This document shows positions 53,234-61,077 of a DNA stretch of 64,000 nucleotides, piece after piece (positions within the stretch are counted from its first letter, which is position 1; every line of letters begins with the position of its first letter). Origin of the DNA: Chryseobacterium lacus (GTDB lineage Bacteria > Bacteroidota > Bacteroidia > Flavobacteriales > Weeksellaceae); the NCBI RefSeq assembly GCF_003336205.1, contig NZ_QPIE01000005.1:216462-280461 (forward strand). Reading direction: 5' to 3'. The position numbers and the translations under genes are program-made. The notes under the pieces are model-generated. The model made no database searches. It had not been told where the DNA came from and saw only the letters and a program-made list of their open reading frames with translations.

Positions 53234-53261
53234 CACGTTCAATTTTACAAACAAACAGAAA

Positions 53262-54668
53262 ATGAAAACTATACACAAATTGCTTATGGGCGCAGCTTTT
53301 TCGCTGCCGCTCACGCTTTATGCGCAACAGGCACCTACGCTGCAGGAACTCATCAGCAGTGCGCTGCAGAATAATGAAACGCTCAACCAGCAGGTTTTAG
53401 AAAACAAATTCACCAAACTCGATGACGAAAAGCTGAATGATGTGTTTCTCCCAAAAGTGGAGATTACCGGGAAAACAGGTTATATGTACACTTCGGCGCA
53501 TATCAGTTCACCGGAAATAAAAGTTCCGGCAGTGCCGGCGGTTTTTCCGGGAGCGGTGGTGCCTGAAGGACAGCTGAGTAATAATCTTAACATTTCGGGT
53601 CTTTCTGCCTCTGCAAAGGCCGAAGCAAGTATGGTGATTTATTCAGGCGGAAAGGTGAAATATCTGAAGGAAGCCAACCGCGAGAAAAATCTTTCGGAAG
53701 AAGTGATGATGCAGAAAACCAAGGACGACGTCATTACCGAAATTTCCAAAGCATACGACCAGTTGGCCTTGGTTTACGAATCCAAAAATGTTCTGGATCA
53801 GTCCAAAAAACGTTTGGAAATCAATAAAAAAACGGCCGACAAAGCTTTGGGTTATGGTTTGATTACGCCTTACGACCACAAAAAAATAGAACTTGCACAG
53901 GCCACTTTGGATTCTAAAATGGTGGAATATGAAGGTAAAAAGGATCTTCTGATCACTCAGATCCATCTTTTGACCGGCATTGAAAGGGAGCGTATTGCCA
54001 TGATTGAACACGATCTTCAGCCGATAAACTACGATGTTCTGAACGAAACCGTTGAAAACAGGGCAGAAGTGAAAGCGCTTCAACACGGCATTAACGCGAC
54101 ATATTTCAAAATTAAAGCCGAAGAGAGATGGTGGGTTCCGAAAGTTCAGGCGCAGACTTCGCTCTCGTATTTCGGGCTTTACAACAACCGCATTTCAACC
54201 TCGGATGAAATTTTTCTCGGCACTGGAAAAAAACTCGATTTGCATCCTCGTGCCATAAACGTATTTCCCATGTTTACCGCAGGAATTGGCTTTAAATGGG
54301 AGGTTTTCGACGGTAATGAAGGCAAACATGCCATTGAGAAAGCCAAGATAGATAAGGAAATTCTGGAGAGCAAACAGAAAGACGCAATTAAAAAATTGAA
54401 TTTAAACCTAGCCAACAACCAAACCAATTACAACATCGCGAACGCTCAAATCAAACTAAAAGAAAAGGCAAGACAGATCGCGGCCAAAGGTTTGGAACAG
54501 TTGGAAAAGGAATTCAGATACGGCACCAGAACCTCCGCCGCGCTTATCGAAGCGGAAACGGATTTACAGAATGCCGAACTGGAACTGCACACCGCGATTT
54601 TCAATCAGAGAGTTTCCGCCATTGAACTGATGAAATCTACACAAAACCTTAATCCTGAAAATCTTTAA
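53262..54668 (+). CDS. TolC-family outer-membrane efflux protein
   Basis: 468 residues from ATG 53262, which places the signal peptide KLLMGAAFSLPLTLYAQ at the N-terminus; an upstream in-frame start at 53175 would overlap the operator. Two TolC repeats with long helices follow (TLQELISSALQNNETLNQQV; DVITEISKAYDQLALVYESK; FRYGTRTSAALIEAETDLQN). It forms the outer-membrane channel of a tripartite exporter. HlyD and permease genes follow after 33 and 26 bp. Confidence 0.92.
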   Translation: MKTIHKLLMGAAFSLPLTLYAQQAPTLQELISSALQNNETLNQQVLENKFTKLDDEKLNDVFLPKVEITGKTGYMYTSAHISSPEIKVPAVPAVFPGAVVPEGQLSNNLNISGLSASAKAEASMVIYSGGKVKYLKEANREKNLSEEVMMQKTKDDVITEISKAYDQLALVYESKNVLDQSKKRLEINKKTADKALGYGLITPYDHKKIELAQATLDSKMVEYEGKKDLLITQIHLLTGIERERIAMIEHDLQPINYDVLNETVENRAEVKALQHGINATYFKIKAEERWWVPKVQAQTSLSYFGLYNNRISTSDEIFLGTGKKLDLHPRAINVFPMFTAGIGFKWEVFDGNEGKHAIEKAKIDKEILESKQKDAIKKLNLNLANNQTNYNIANAQIKLKEKARQIAAKGLEQLEKEFRYGTRTSAALIEAETDLQNAELELHTAIFNQRVSAIELMKSTQNLNPENL

Positions 54669-54701
54669 TTATTTAAAAAAATTAAAAAACAAACAAACGA
54701 A

Positions 54702-55658
54702 ATGAAATCTACATCAAAAATACTTTCTGTTCTTACCCTGTTAACTTTGGTCAATTGCAGCGAAAAGCCTGCAGAACGTGCCATTGAAGGTAAAACGAGA
54801 AAAGAACTCGTCACTTTTTCACCAAAAGTAACCGGCCGAATCCTGGAGATTTATGTGGAAGAAGGGCAAACCGTAAAAGCCGGGGATACGCTTGCAAAGC
54901 TTGATGTACCTGAAGTCTCTGCAAAAATCGCACAGGCAAAGGGTGCAACTTCCGCAGCCAAAGCACAGGCTCAAATGGCAAGAAACGGTGCTACCGCCGA
55001 CCAGATGCGACAGTTGAGAGCCAAGCAAAAAGGGCTTCAGGAGCAGTTTCAGTATGCGCAGAAAGCCTACGACAGGGCTAGGAATATGTACCGCGACAGC
55101 TTGCTTTCGCCACAAAATTATGATGAAGCCTTCGCGAAATATCAGGGCGCCAAAGCACAGTTGGATGCTGCAAACGCCGAACTGCACGACGTTCAGATCG
55201 GTACGCGGTACGAAAAAATAGAAATGGCGGAAGGACAGGCGAATCAGGCGATGGGCGCATTGCAGGAAGCGAATGTGGCTTATTCTGAACGATATGTGAT
55301 CGCTACGAACGATATGGAAATCGAAACGGTTTCTTTGAACAAAGGTGAACTCGCGACCGCCGGTTTTGCGCTTTTTTCAGGCTATATTCCCGACACGACT
55401 TATTTCAGATTCACCGTTCCGGAAAGTAAAATTTCAGCTTATGAAAAAGGGAAAACCGTAAAAATGGTCGTGAATTACAACCAAAAAGAAATTACCGGGC
55501 GCATTGTTTCCATCAAACAACTGGCAAAATACGCCGATATCACGACGGCTTTTCCGGATTATAATCCTGAAGATGCGGTTTATGAGATTAAAGTAATTCC
55601 GGATAATCGGGCCCAGTTGGGTAATATTCTGGTGAACTCCAATGTGGTTTTAAAATAA
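54702..55658 (+). CDS. HlyD-family membrane fusion lipoprotein
   Basis: 318 residues. Lipobox VNC with Cys at about 19 (LLTLVNCSEK). Periplasmic adaptor: biotinyl-lipoyl halves (GRILEIYVEEGQTVKAGDTL), a helical hairpin between about 75 and 175, and a beta-barrel (GELATAGFALFSGYIPDTTY). It bridges TolC and the inner-membrane permease. Unusual only in being a lipoprotein rather than having a signal anchor, which is common for adaptors in Bacteroidota. Confidence 0.9.
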   Translation: MKSTSKILSVLTLLTLVNCSEKPAERAIEGKTRKELVTFSPKVTGRILEIYVEEGQTVKAGDTLAKLDVPEVSAKIAQAKGATSAAKAQAQMARNGATADQMRQLRAKQKGLQEQFQYAQKAYDRARNMYRDSLLSPQNYDEAFAKYQGAKAQLDAANAELHDVQIGTRYEKIEMAEGQANQAMGALQEANVAYSERYVIATNDMEIETVSLNKGELATAGFALFSGYIPDTTYFRFTVPESKISAYEKGKTVKMVVNYNQKEITGRIVSIKQLAKYADITTAFPDYNPEDAVYEIKVIPDNRAQLGNILVNSNVVLK

Positions 55659-55684
55659 GTGACGGAATTCTTATTCTATTAAAA

Positions 55685-56938
55685 ATGAAACAGTTAAGAT
55701 ATTTACTGAAAAGAGAATTCCGGCTCTTTTTTACCAATAAAACCATGCTATCGGTGTTTTTTATGGCACCGGCATTCTACGCGTTGCTCATCGGTTTCAC
55801 GTATAAAAAAGGGAAGGTTGAAAACATTCCGGTGATCCTCATCAACCACGATAAAACGCCGCTTTCCGACCAGGTAACCCAAATGTTTGAGGACAACCAT
55901 ACCATAAAAGTCCTGAATTATATTGATGAACCGGCTCCCTTGAAAGATGAGGTCATCAAGACCGAAGCTGCCGCTGTAGTCATCATTCCGGAGCGGTTTG
56001 AAGCGCTGATGCTTCAGAAAAAATATCCGGAAATTACGGTTTACGTCAACACGTCCAATGTCCTCACCGCGAATTTTGCTACGAAAGCGATTCAGCAGAT
56101 TCTGGGAACATTTTCGGCAGGTGCAGAGATCAAGGCGCTGCAGAAAAAAGGCATGAATGTAGAAATTGCGAAAACCCAGTACGAACCGTTTAAAGCCAAT
56201 TACATCACGCTGTTCAACACCACGAGTAATTACCTGATTTTTATGTGGCCCGCGATGATGGCGGTGGTACTGCAGCAGGTCATTTTGATGGCAATGGCAG
56301 TGACTTTTGCTGAGGAATTCAAGCGCGACAGTTTTAAACGTGATTTTGCCGGTAAACACAAATATGCGGTTTTGGTGATGGCTATAAAATGTCTTCCGGT
56401 GTGGATTTTCGCCAATTTCAACATCCTGTTTTTCTACCTGTGCAGCCTTTATTTTAAAATTCCGTCACCGGTGAATGTGCCCAACTTCTTCCTGCTGACC
56501 GCAATTTTCGTGGTGGCATCAACCAATTTGGGCGTGCTGTTCAGTATTTTGGTTCCTGATGCGCTGAAGGCGACACAATATCTGATGGTGATAGCTTCTC
56601 CGGCGTTCATTGTAAGTGGATTTACGTGGCCAACATCGGCGATGCCTCAGTTTGTGCAGTATTTCAATTCCATTATTCCCTTGACCCCTTATCTCGAGGC
56701 ATTGAAAATCATGGTTGTGGAACGTGGTTCAGATTATTTAACCCAAAAGTACTTCTTCCATCTTTTGATTTTGGCGTTAGTGTATTTTGTATTAGGCTGG
56801 ATTGCGCTTAAAATTAAAATCAATTCACTCTACAAAAAGTACCAGCTTTCAGAAGATGATGAAAGCGATGATTTTGATGAAATTACAGCATCAGAAAATA
56901 ATCTCAACGAAAACGGCTCAACACCGCAAGAAATATAA
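55685..56938 (+). CDS. ABC-2 type transporter permease (YhhJ-like)
   Basis: 417 residues, ABC2_membrane_3 type. One N-terminal helix (FFMAPAFYALLIGFTY), a large periplasmic domain of about 150 residues, then five helices (MWPAMMAVVLQQVILMAMAV, VWIFANFNILFFYLCSLYF, and others), an acidic cytoplasmic tail ending in SDDFDEITASENN. With TolC and HlyD it resembles the YhiI/RbbA/YhhJ exporters, but no ATP-binding protein is encoded in this operon. The substrate (drug, lipid or peptide) is unknown. Confidence 0.88.
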   Translation: MKQLRYLLKREFRLFFTNKTMLSVFFMAPAFYALLIGFTYKKGKVENIPVILINHDKTPLSDQVTQMFEDNHTIKVLNYIDEPAPLKDEVIKTEAAAVVIIPERFEALMLQKKYPEITVYVNTSNVLTANFATKAIQQILGTFSAGAEIKALQKKGMNVEIAKTQYEPFKANYITLFNTTSNYLIFMWPAMMAVVLQQVILMAMAVTFAEEFKRDSFKRDFAGKHKYAVLVMAIKCLPVWIFANFNILFFYLCSLYFKIPSPVNVPNFFLLTAIFVVASTNLGVLFSILVPDALKATQYLMVIASPAFIVSGFTWPTSAMPQFVQYFNSIIPLTPYLEALKIMVVERGSDYLTQKYFFHLLILALVYFVLGWIALKIKINSLYKKYQLSEDDESDDFDEITASENNLNENGSTPQEI

Positions 56939-56967
56939 AGTTTTCATTTCTTTATAGTTTGTTTGTT

Positions 56968-57000
56968 CGTCCGGGAAATTACTTCCCGGACGTTTTTTTT
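56968..57000 (+). terminator. Terminator of the efflux operon
   Basis: CGTCCGGGAA and TTCCCGGACG form a perfect 10-bp stem around ATTAC, followed by eight T that run into the next operator. Confidence 0.9.
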
Positions 57001-57012
57001 GATAAATGTCAA
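56999..57012. promoter_or_regulatory. Palindromic operator upstream of the hydrolase gene (Crp/Fnr-type)
   Basis: TTGATAAATGTCAA; its reverse complement matches the operator at 53190-53203 in 13 of 14 positions. It starts 36 nt upstream of GAACTTTG (57035-57042), exactly the spacing seen at the efflux operon. Confidence 0.6.
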
Positions 57013-57034
57013 AGCCAAAGTTCAAAAGAAGCCG

Positions 57035-57042
57035 GAACTTTG
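57035..57042 (+). promoter_or_regulatory. Putative -7 box of the hydrolase gene
   Basis: GAACTTTG, like the box at 53226-53233, keeps A and TTTG of TAnnTTTG. It lies 21 nt before the start codon at 57063. Confidence 0.45.
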
Positions 57043-57062
57043 CGTTAACAAACAACTGGACA

Positions 57063-58061
57063 ATGAAAAAGAACTTTATACTGCTGCTCATTTTCCTTTC
57101 GGGGTTTTTGTACTCGCAGGCATATTCGCCGGATATTTTGGGAAACGGTTTTGAGCAGAAAACATTGAATTTTCCCAACGATTACGAAGGAAAAGTTACC
57201 GCAACAGTCATTCGCAAAAAAGCGGAAAGTCCTACCCATAAAGCTGTGTTGTATATTCACGGGTTTAACGACTATTTTTTTCAGGCGGAAATGGCTGAAA
57301 AATTCAATGAAAAAGGGTTTGATTTTTATGCTTTGGATTTAAGAAAATATGGGCGTTCATATTTGCCGCATCAAACTTTTAACAATGTAAGAAATCTGGA
57401 CGAATACAATGCCGAAATCGATGAAGCTTTAAAAATCATTACTGCTGAAAATCATCACGAAATTCTGTTGGCAGGTCATTCAACCGGCGGGCTGATCACG
57501 ACACGTTATATGAAATATCACACGGAAAACCCTAACATTGCCGGACTTTGGGTGAACAGTCCCTTTTACGATTTCAATATGGGGTTTCTGGCGCAAAAAA
57601 TTGGGATTCCCATCATCAGTGGTTTGGGAAAACATTATCCTGACACGAAAATTGACGGTGGATTTTCCACTTTCTACGGTGAAAGCCTGCATAAAAATTT
57701 TAAGGGCGAATGGAATTATGATTTAAAACTGAAACCCAATGCCAACGGGAAAGTAAATTTTGGCTTTATCCGTGCTATTCACCGTGCACAGAAAGACATC
57801 CGCAACGCAGAACTCAACGTTCCGGTATTGGTGATGCATTCTGAAAAATCGGGCTATCCAAGAGTCTGGAATGAGGAAGTGACTTCCACCGATATCATCC
57901 TGAACGTGAAGGATATTCATAAAAATGCTGAAAATTTAAAGGGAAATGTGACGATAATTCCCTTTAAAGGCGGCATTCACGATTTAGTGCTTTCCAAAAA
58001 ACCGGTGCGCGAAAAAGTGTATGACGAACTTTTCACTTGGCTACAAAAGATTGATTTTTAA
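57063..58061 (+). CDS. Exported alpha/beta hydrolase
   Basis: 332 residues from ATG 57063, which gives a signal peptide (NFILLLIFLSGFLYSQAYS); a frame-compatible start at 57006 overlaps the operator and is rejected. Alpha/beta-hydrolase of the monoglyceride-lipase (Hydrolase_4) type: oxyanion region VLYIHGFNDYFFQAE, nucleophile elbow LLAGHSTGGLI (Ser), Asp in the region VLVMHSEKSG, His in KGGIHDLVLS. Probable substrate is a lipid ester. It shares an operator with the efflux operon. Confidence 0.9.
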   Translation: MKKNFILLLIFLSGFLYSQAYSPDILGNGFEQKTLNFPNDYEGKVTATVIRKKAESPTHKAVLYIHGFNDYFFQAEMAEKFNEKGFDFYALDLRKYGRSYLPHQTFNNVRNLDEYNAEIDEALKIITAENHHEILLAGHSTGGLITTRYMKYHTENPNIAGLWVNSPFYDFNMGFLAQKIGIPIISGLGKHYPDTKIDGGFSTFYGESLHKNFKGEWNYDLKLKPNANGKVNFGFIRAIHRAQKDIRNAELNVPVLVMHSEKSGYPRVWNEEVTSTDIILNVKDIHKNAENLKGNVTIIPFKGGIHDLVLSKKPVREKVYDELFTWLQKIDF

Positions 58062-58118
58062 TAGTTTATTTTTAATGTTCGGTTTGTAAATAATACCTCA
58101 TTTTTGGGGCATTATTTT

Positions 58119-58126
58119 TATTTTTG
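58119..58126 (+). promoter_or_regulatory. -7 box of the Crp/Fnr-type regulator gene
   Basis: TATTTTTG, perfect TAnnTTTG, 16 nt before the start codon. No palindrome of the type seen at the two presumed target promoters lies upstream, so self-activation is not suggested. Confidence 0.5.
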
Positions 58127-58142
58127 TACAAATTGAATCCTG

Positions 58143-58703
58143 ATGACTTTTCCCGAAATGCTTGCCACATACATCACCATCGACGATGATATCCACAGTT
58201 TTCTGAACACCCAGACCGAAAAAATATCTGTGAAAAAAGGAACCGTTATCAGCGATCAAAACACTCTAAACCGCAAGGTGTATTTTGTAGAAAAAGGGCT
58301 TCTGCGCTCGTTTTATTTTGAAAAAGGAAAAGACATCACCACCAATTTTTACCCCGAAAACAGCATTCTCGCCAATAAAGACACCATCTTTGAGAAAATT
58401 CCGGCACGGCATTCCATTGAAGCTTTAGAAGACAGTGAGATTGTCTTTTTCCGGTACTCGAAAATGGAAGAGCTCTGCGAAACTTCGCTCACCATTGCCA
58501 ATTTCAGCCGCCGTGTTTTGGGACTTCTGATGACGAATATGGAAAGGCGCATCAATTCCTTGCAGTATATGACGGCAAAGGAAAAATATATTCAGCTTTT
58601 AGAAGATAATGCTGATATCCTTTTGCGTGCGCCGCTTGGGATGATAGCTTCTTATCTTGGCATTTCTCAGGAAACTTTGAGTAGAATCAGAAGTGAGGTT
58701 TAG
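58143..58703 (+). CDS. Crp/Fnr-family transcriptional regulator
   Basis: 186 residues. N-terminal cyclic-nucleotide-binding-like beta-roll (KKGTVISDQNTLNRKVYFVE, TTNFYPENSILANKD) and a C-terminal helix-turn-helix in APLGMIASYLGISQETLSRI. No Cys cluster for an iron-sulfur centre and no clear cAMP-contact pattern, so the signal is unknown. This short form is common in Bacteroidota. It lies just downstream of two promoters that share a Crp/Fnr-type palindrome and may control both. Confidence 0.9.
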   Translation: MTFPEMLATYITIDDDIHSFLNTQTEKISVKKGTVISDQNTLNRKVYFVEKGLLRSFYFEKGKDITTNFYPENSILANKDTIFEKIPARHSIEALEDSEIVFFRYSKMEELCETSLTIANFSRRVLGLLMTNMERRINSLQYMTAKEKYIQLLEDNADILLRAPLGMIASYLGISQETLSRIRSEV

Positions 58704-58820
58704 AAAAGTTATTAAAGTACAGACAGAGATGCGGCTTGAGTGGCGGTGCGAAAAATAATTGTACCTTTTGCAAAGATTTTATTTTTCAGGCGGGATAAAA
58801 GAATAACCAGGAACAAAAAA

Positions 58821-58844
58821 AAGAGACTTTTCTACAAGTCTCTT
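58821..58844 (-). terminator. Terminator at the left edge of the defence island
   Basis: AAGAGACTT and AAGTCTCTT form a perfect 9-bp stem with a 6-nt loop. On the minus strand it is followed by a run of eight T, so it can end transcripts coming from the Abi_C gene through the L1 repeat. Confidence 0.75.
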
Positions 58845-58881
58845 CAGTATTTTTAAAAACTTTTTACGATAAATTAATAAT

Positions 58882-58968
58882 GTTGAAAAAGCTGCCGAAG
58901 TTTCCGTTCAACAGAGTTTTCATTGTTCGTGCTTCGCACGCAACGAAAACTTAGCTATTATGCGACGT
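58882..58968 (+). repeat. Island repeat L1 (right-end type, attC-like hairpin)
   Basis: GCTGCCGAAGTTTCCGTTCAA leads to GTTCAAC at 58906-58912. Then come hairpin arms TTTTCATTGTTCGTGC and GCACGCAACGAAAA, and TTAGCTATTATGCGACG. The last part, TTATGCGAC at 58958-58966, is inverted at 59804-59812 on the other side of the Abi_C gene. Confidence 0.75.
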
Positions 58969-58970
58969 TT

Positions 58971-59741
58971 TTAATTGATAATTTTTTTTTCATTTTTTTC
59001 ATAAGACAAAAATAAATATTCAGCTATTGTTTTTGATAAATTCACAGTTAAAATTGCGTGTCTATCATCAATTTTATAATTTTTTCTTGGAGAATTACCG
59101 TGTGAATCGCTAAAATTGTTTCTTAATCCTGAAACTCCATTTATAATACTAAATACTCCAGATAAAATTTGCTTAAGATATTCATCTGAATGATCTGAAG
59201 GGGTCATATTTAAGGTTTGACTAACATCTTTATAAAGTTTAATTAAATTCCCTTTATAATCATATTCTCCAACTTTCATTTCATAAATATAAAGACAAAT
59301 TGATTCTAATAAAGTTCTTGAATTTGTTACAGCTCCTTCAAAATCTTTTTCTGCAATTTTTTGATTACATTTTGTTATTTGCTCTTGGATATATTGAAAA
59401 TCAATTTTTTCTAAATTTTTAGCATCTACCAATTCGTATTCGTCTTCTAAATCAAAGTCTGGATAAAATTCAATATCAACTATTTCAGGTTCATTTTCTT
59501 TTATGGGATAAATTAACAAAATAGCCTTATGTAATTCAGACTTATCTTCTTCAGATAGACTAATTAATTTTTCATTATTTCTTGCTGGGGAATAAATTTC
59601 AAAATAACTAATTATAGAATACCACATACTTCCATAAGTTGAGGTCTCACGAATGTTAGAGCGTGAGTTTTTAAGTAAATCGGCTAAATCATTTCTATTC
59701 TTATACTTAAGAACTTTTTGAAGTCTTTTAATGTCTTTCAT
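58971..59741 (-). CDS. Abi_C-domain protein (abortive-infection family)
   Basis: 256 residues. The C-terminal ~130 residues fit the Abi_C (abortive infection C-terminus, HEPN-like) pattern: FEGAVTNSRTLLESICLYIY, then ILSGVFSIINGVSGLRNNFS, DSHGNSPRK and HAILTVNLSKTIAEYLFLSY. The N-terminal part (LQKVLKYKNRNDLADLLKNS) is of unknown fold. Related proteins are tied to phage defence, but the target is not known. It is AT-rich, alone, and flanked by inverted repeats as a cassette. Confidence 0.8.
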   Translation of the reverse strand: MKDIKRLQKVLKYKNRNDLADLLKNSRSNIRETSTYGSMWYSIISYFEIYSPARNNEKLISLSEEDKSELHKAILLIYPIKENEPEIVDIEFYPDFDLEDEYELVDAKNLEKIDFQYIQEQITKCNQKIAEKDFEGAVTNSRTLLESICLYIYEMKVGEYDYKGNLIKLYKDVSQTLNMTPSDHSDEYLKQILSGVFSIINGVSGLRNNFSDSHGNSPRKNYKIDDRHAILTVNLSKTIAEYLFLSYEKNEKKIIN

Positions 59742-59802
59742 TTAAATTTATTGAAATGATGTTATGTTTTCTAAATCGCTATTTAGCAGTCAGGTCGTAA
59801 AA

Positions 59803-59963
59803 TGTCGCATAACAATCCGGGTATTGCCGAAGGCGGGGATTTTTAGCACAAAAGTTCAATCGAAGTACAAATGTTGAACCTTGCTCAAATGCTCAATCAA
59901 AGCCGTTCAGCCCTGCTTTTGGCAATACCTTGTTGAACTAAACCTTCGGTAGCTTTCCCAATC
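59803..59963 (-). repeat. Island repeat R1 (left-end type, attC-like hairpin)
   Basis: GTCGCATAAC at 59804-59813, then arms AACAATCCGGGTATTGCC and GGCAATACCTTGTT (GGTATTGCC/GGCAATACC perfect) with an inner GCGGGG/CCCTGC pair, and GTTGAAC at 59932-59938, then TAAACCTTCGGTAGCTTT. The loop of about 80 nt holds the short repeats GTTCAATCG, GTTGAACC and GCTCAAATGCTCAATC. It mirrors the right-end repeats. Confidence 0.75.
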
Positions 59964-60006
59964 GCATAAATCAGTTACTTGTAAAGTTAATTAAAAAATC
60001 AATAGA

Positions 60007-60510
60007 GTGGCAACAAAAAAAAGAGTTCAGACGAGCTCAGAGAAAACAAAATCATCAATCAGGCAAAGCGCGAAGTGCCTGGTTTTACAGAACTTTTAGG
60101 CCGGTTTGAACGTACGGTTTCGGTGCTTGGAACAAGCCAAAGTACGTTCAGTAATTACTCCAGACACCTGGCTGCGGTGTCGCTGCATTTCGGGAAAATC
60201 CCGACAGAATTAGATCCTGAGCAAATCCACGATTACCTTTTTTATCTTCAGAAAAAATCAAAATCACCCTCGCAATTAAACACACGGTTTACGGACTTCG
60301 GTTCTGTTGAAATCGGAAGGATTGAGCTACGATTTTCTAAGTCTTCCGGAAATTAAAAAAGAGAAAAAACTTCCTGTAGTGCTCAGTAAACAGGAGGTTT
60401 GGCAGATGTTGTCCGGCTGTAAACTTTTAAAACATAAAATCTTAATCGGGTTGCTTTACGGCTGTGGATTGCGCTGTTTGGAAGTCAGAAATCTTCGTCT
60501 CTGTGATTTG
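60007..60510 (+). pseudogene. Tyrosine recombinase (integrase) remnant
   Basis: N-terminal SAM-like domain and the start of the catalytic domain of a XerD-like recombinase: ELRENKIINQAKREVPGFTE, LLGRFERTVSVLGTSQSTFS, NYSRHL, DPEQIHDYLFYLQKKSKSPS, then after frameshifts near 60280 and 60308 LPVVLSKQEVWQMLSGCKLL and IGLLYGCGLRCLEVRNLRL with the first catalytic Arg. The rest (HxxR, Tyr) is missing; it is joined to IS91 sequence at about 60511. The start GTG 60007 is in a different frame from the body, shifted in an A run. Confidence 0.85.
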
Positions 60511-60838
60511 TTCAGTTACAAAGATTACCGCCAGAAAGGTATCAGAAAGCAGATGGTTTTGAGCCACAAGGAGTTATCCGCCGTTTTGCGATGCATCTTT
60601 TGCCGAAAAGATTTGTAAAAATCCGTTATTATGGTATTTTAAGCAGCAGCTGGAAGCGTGGAAAACTTCAGGGTTTGCAAGAAAGTTTAAAAGTGGAACG
60701 GAGCGTTTTTGTTCGCCAGACTATGCTCAGAAAATGCAGCTGTTGCAAAAAAGGAAACCTGGTGACCATTGCCATTTTCGGGCAACGTGGTCCGCCACAG
60801 GATTTTCTTTTCGTCACCCAAACTTTCTCTGCGAAATA
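60511..60838 (+). pseudogene. IS91-family transposase remnant (C-terminal part)
   Basis: SYKDYRQKGIRKQMVLSHKE, then after one lost base IRRFAMHLLPKRFVKIRYYG and ILSSSWKRGKLQGLQ. This is the conserved C-terminal block of Y2 transposases of the IS91 type. The N-terminal zinc-finger and catalytic Tyr parts are gone, and the block is fused to the integrase remnant, so a deletion joined the two genes. Beyond about 60700 the frame is further broken. Confidence 0.8.
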
Positions 60839-60922
60839 AACTTTGCGGGTAAGGGAAATTATATGCTGAAACGAAAAATCACAGCATTTAAACCCTACAA
60901 AGTGCCACTTCTGCCCACAAAA

Positions 60923-60950
60923 AAAGCAGTACTTCTAAAAAAACTGCTTT
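60923..60950 (-). terminator. Terminator downstream of the Thoeris operon
   Basis: AAAGCAGT and ACTGCTTT form a perfect 8-bp stem; on the minus strand it is followed by a run of T. It lies beyond the L2 repeat. Confidence 0.65.
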
Positions 60951-60985
60951 GTGTATCTAAATTCTAAAAACGATAACTCCATAGA

Positions 60986-61077
60986 CTGCCAAAAAAGCCC
61001 CCGAAGGTTCCGTTCAACGGGCTTTCATTGTTGGCTTTTCAAGCCCAACGAAAGCTTAGTTATTAGCGGTAGTACTT
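60986..61077 (+). repeat. Island repeat L2 (right-end type, attC-like hairpin)
   Basis: AAAAAAGCCCCCGAAGGTTC leads to GTTCAAC at 61012-61018. Arms GCTTTCATTGTTGG and CCCAACGAAAGC form a hairpin at 61021-61055, then TTAGTTATTAGCGGTAGTAC. TTAGCGGTA plus GTACTT is inverted, with one mismatch, at 63661-63675 beyond the Thoeris genes. Confidence 0.78.

Noticed and set aside
53175..53261. Upstream start for the TolC-family gene
   Set aside because: It would translate the operator and promoter and hide the signal peptide; ATG 53262 gives a normal signal peptide.
57006..57062. Upstream start for the alpha/beta hydrolase
   Set aside because: It begins inside the palindrome and gives a basic, non-exported N-terminus; ATG 57063 gives a good signal peptide.
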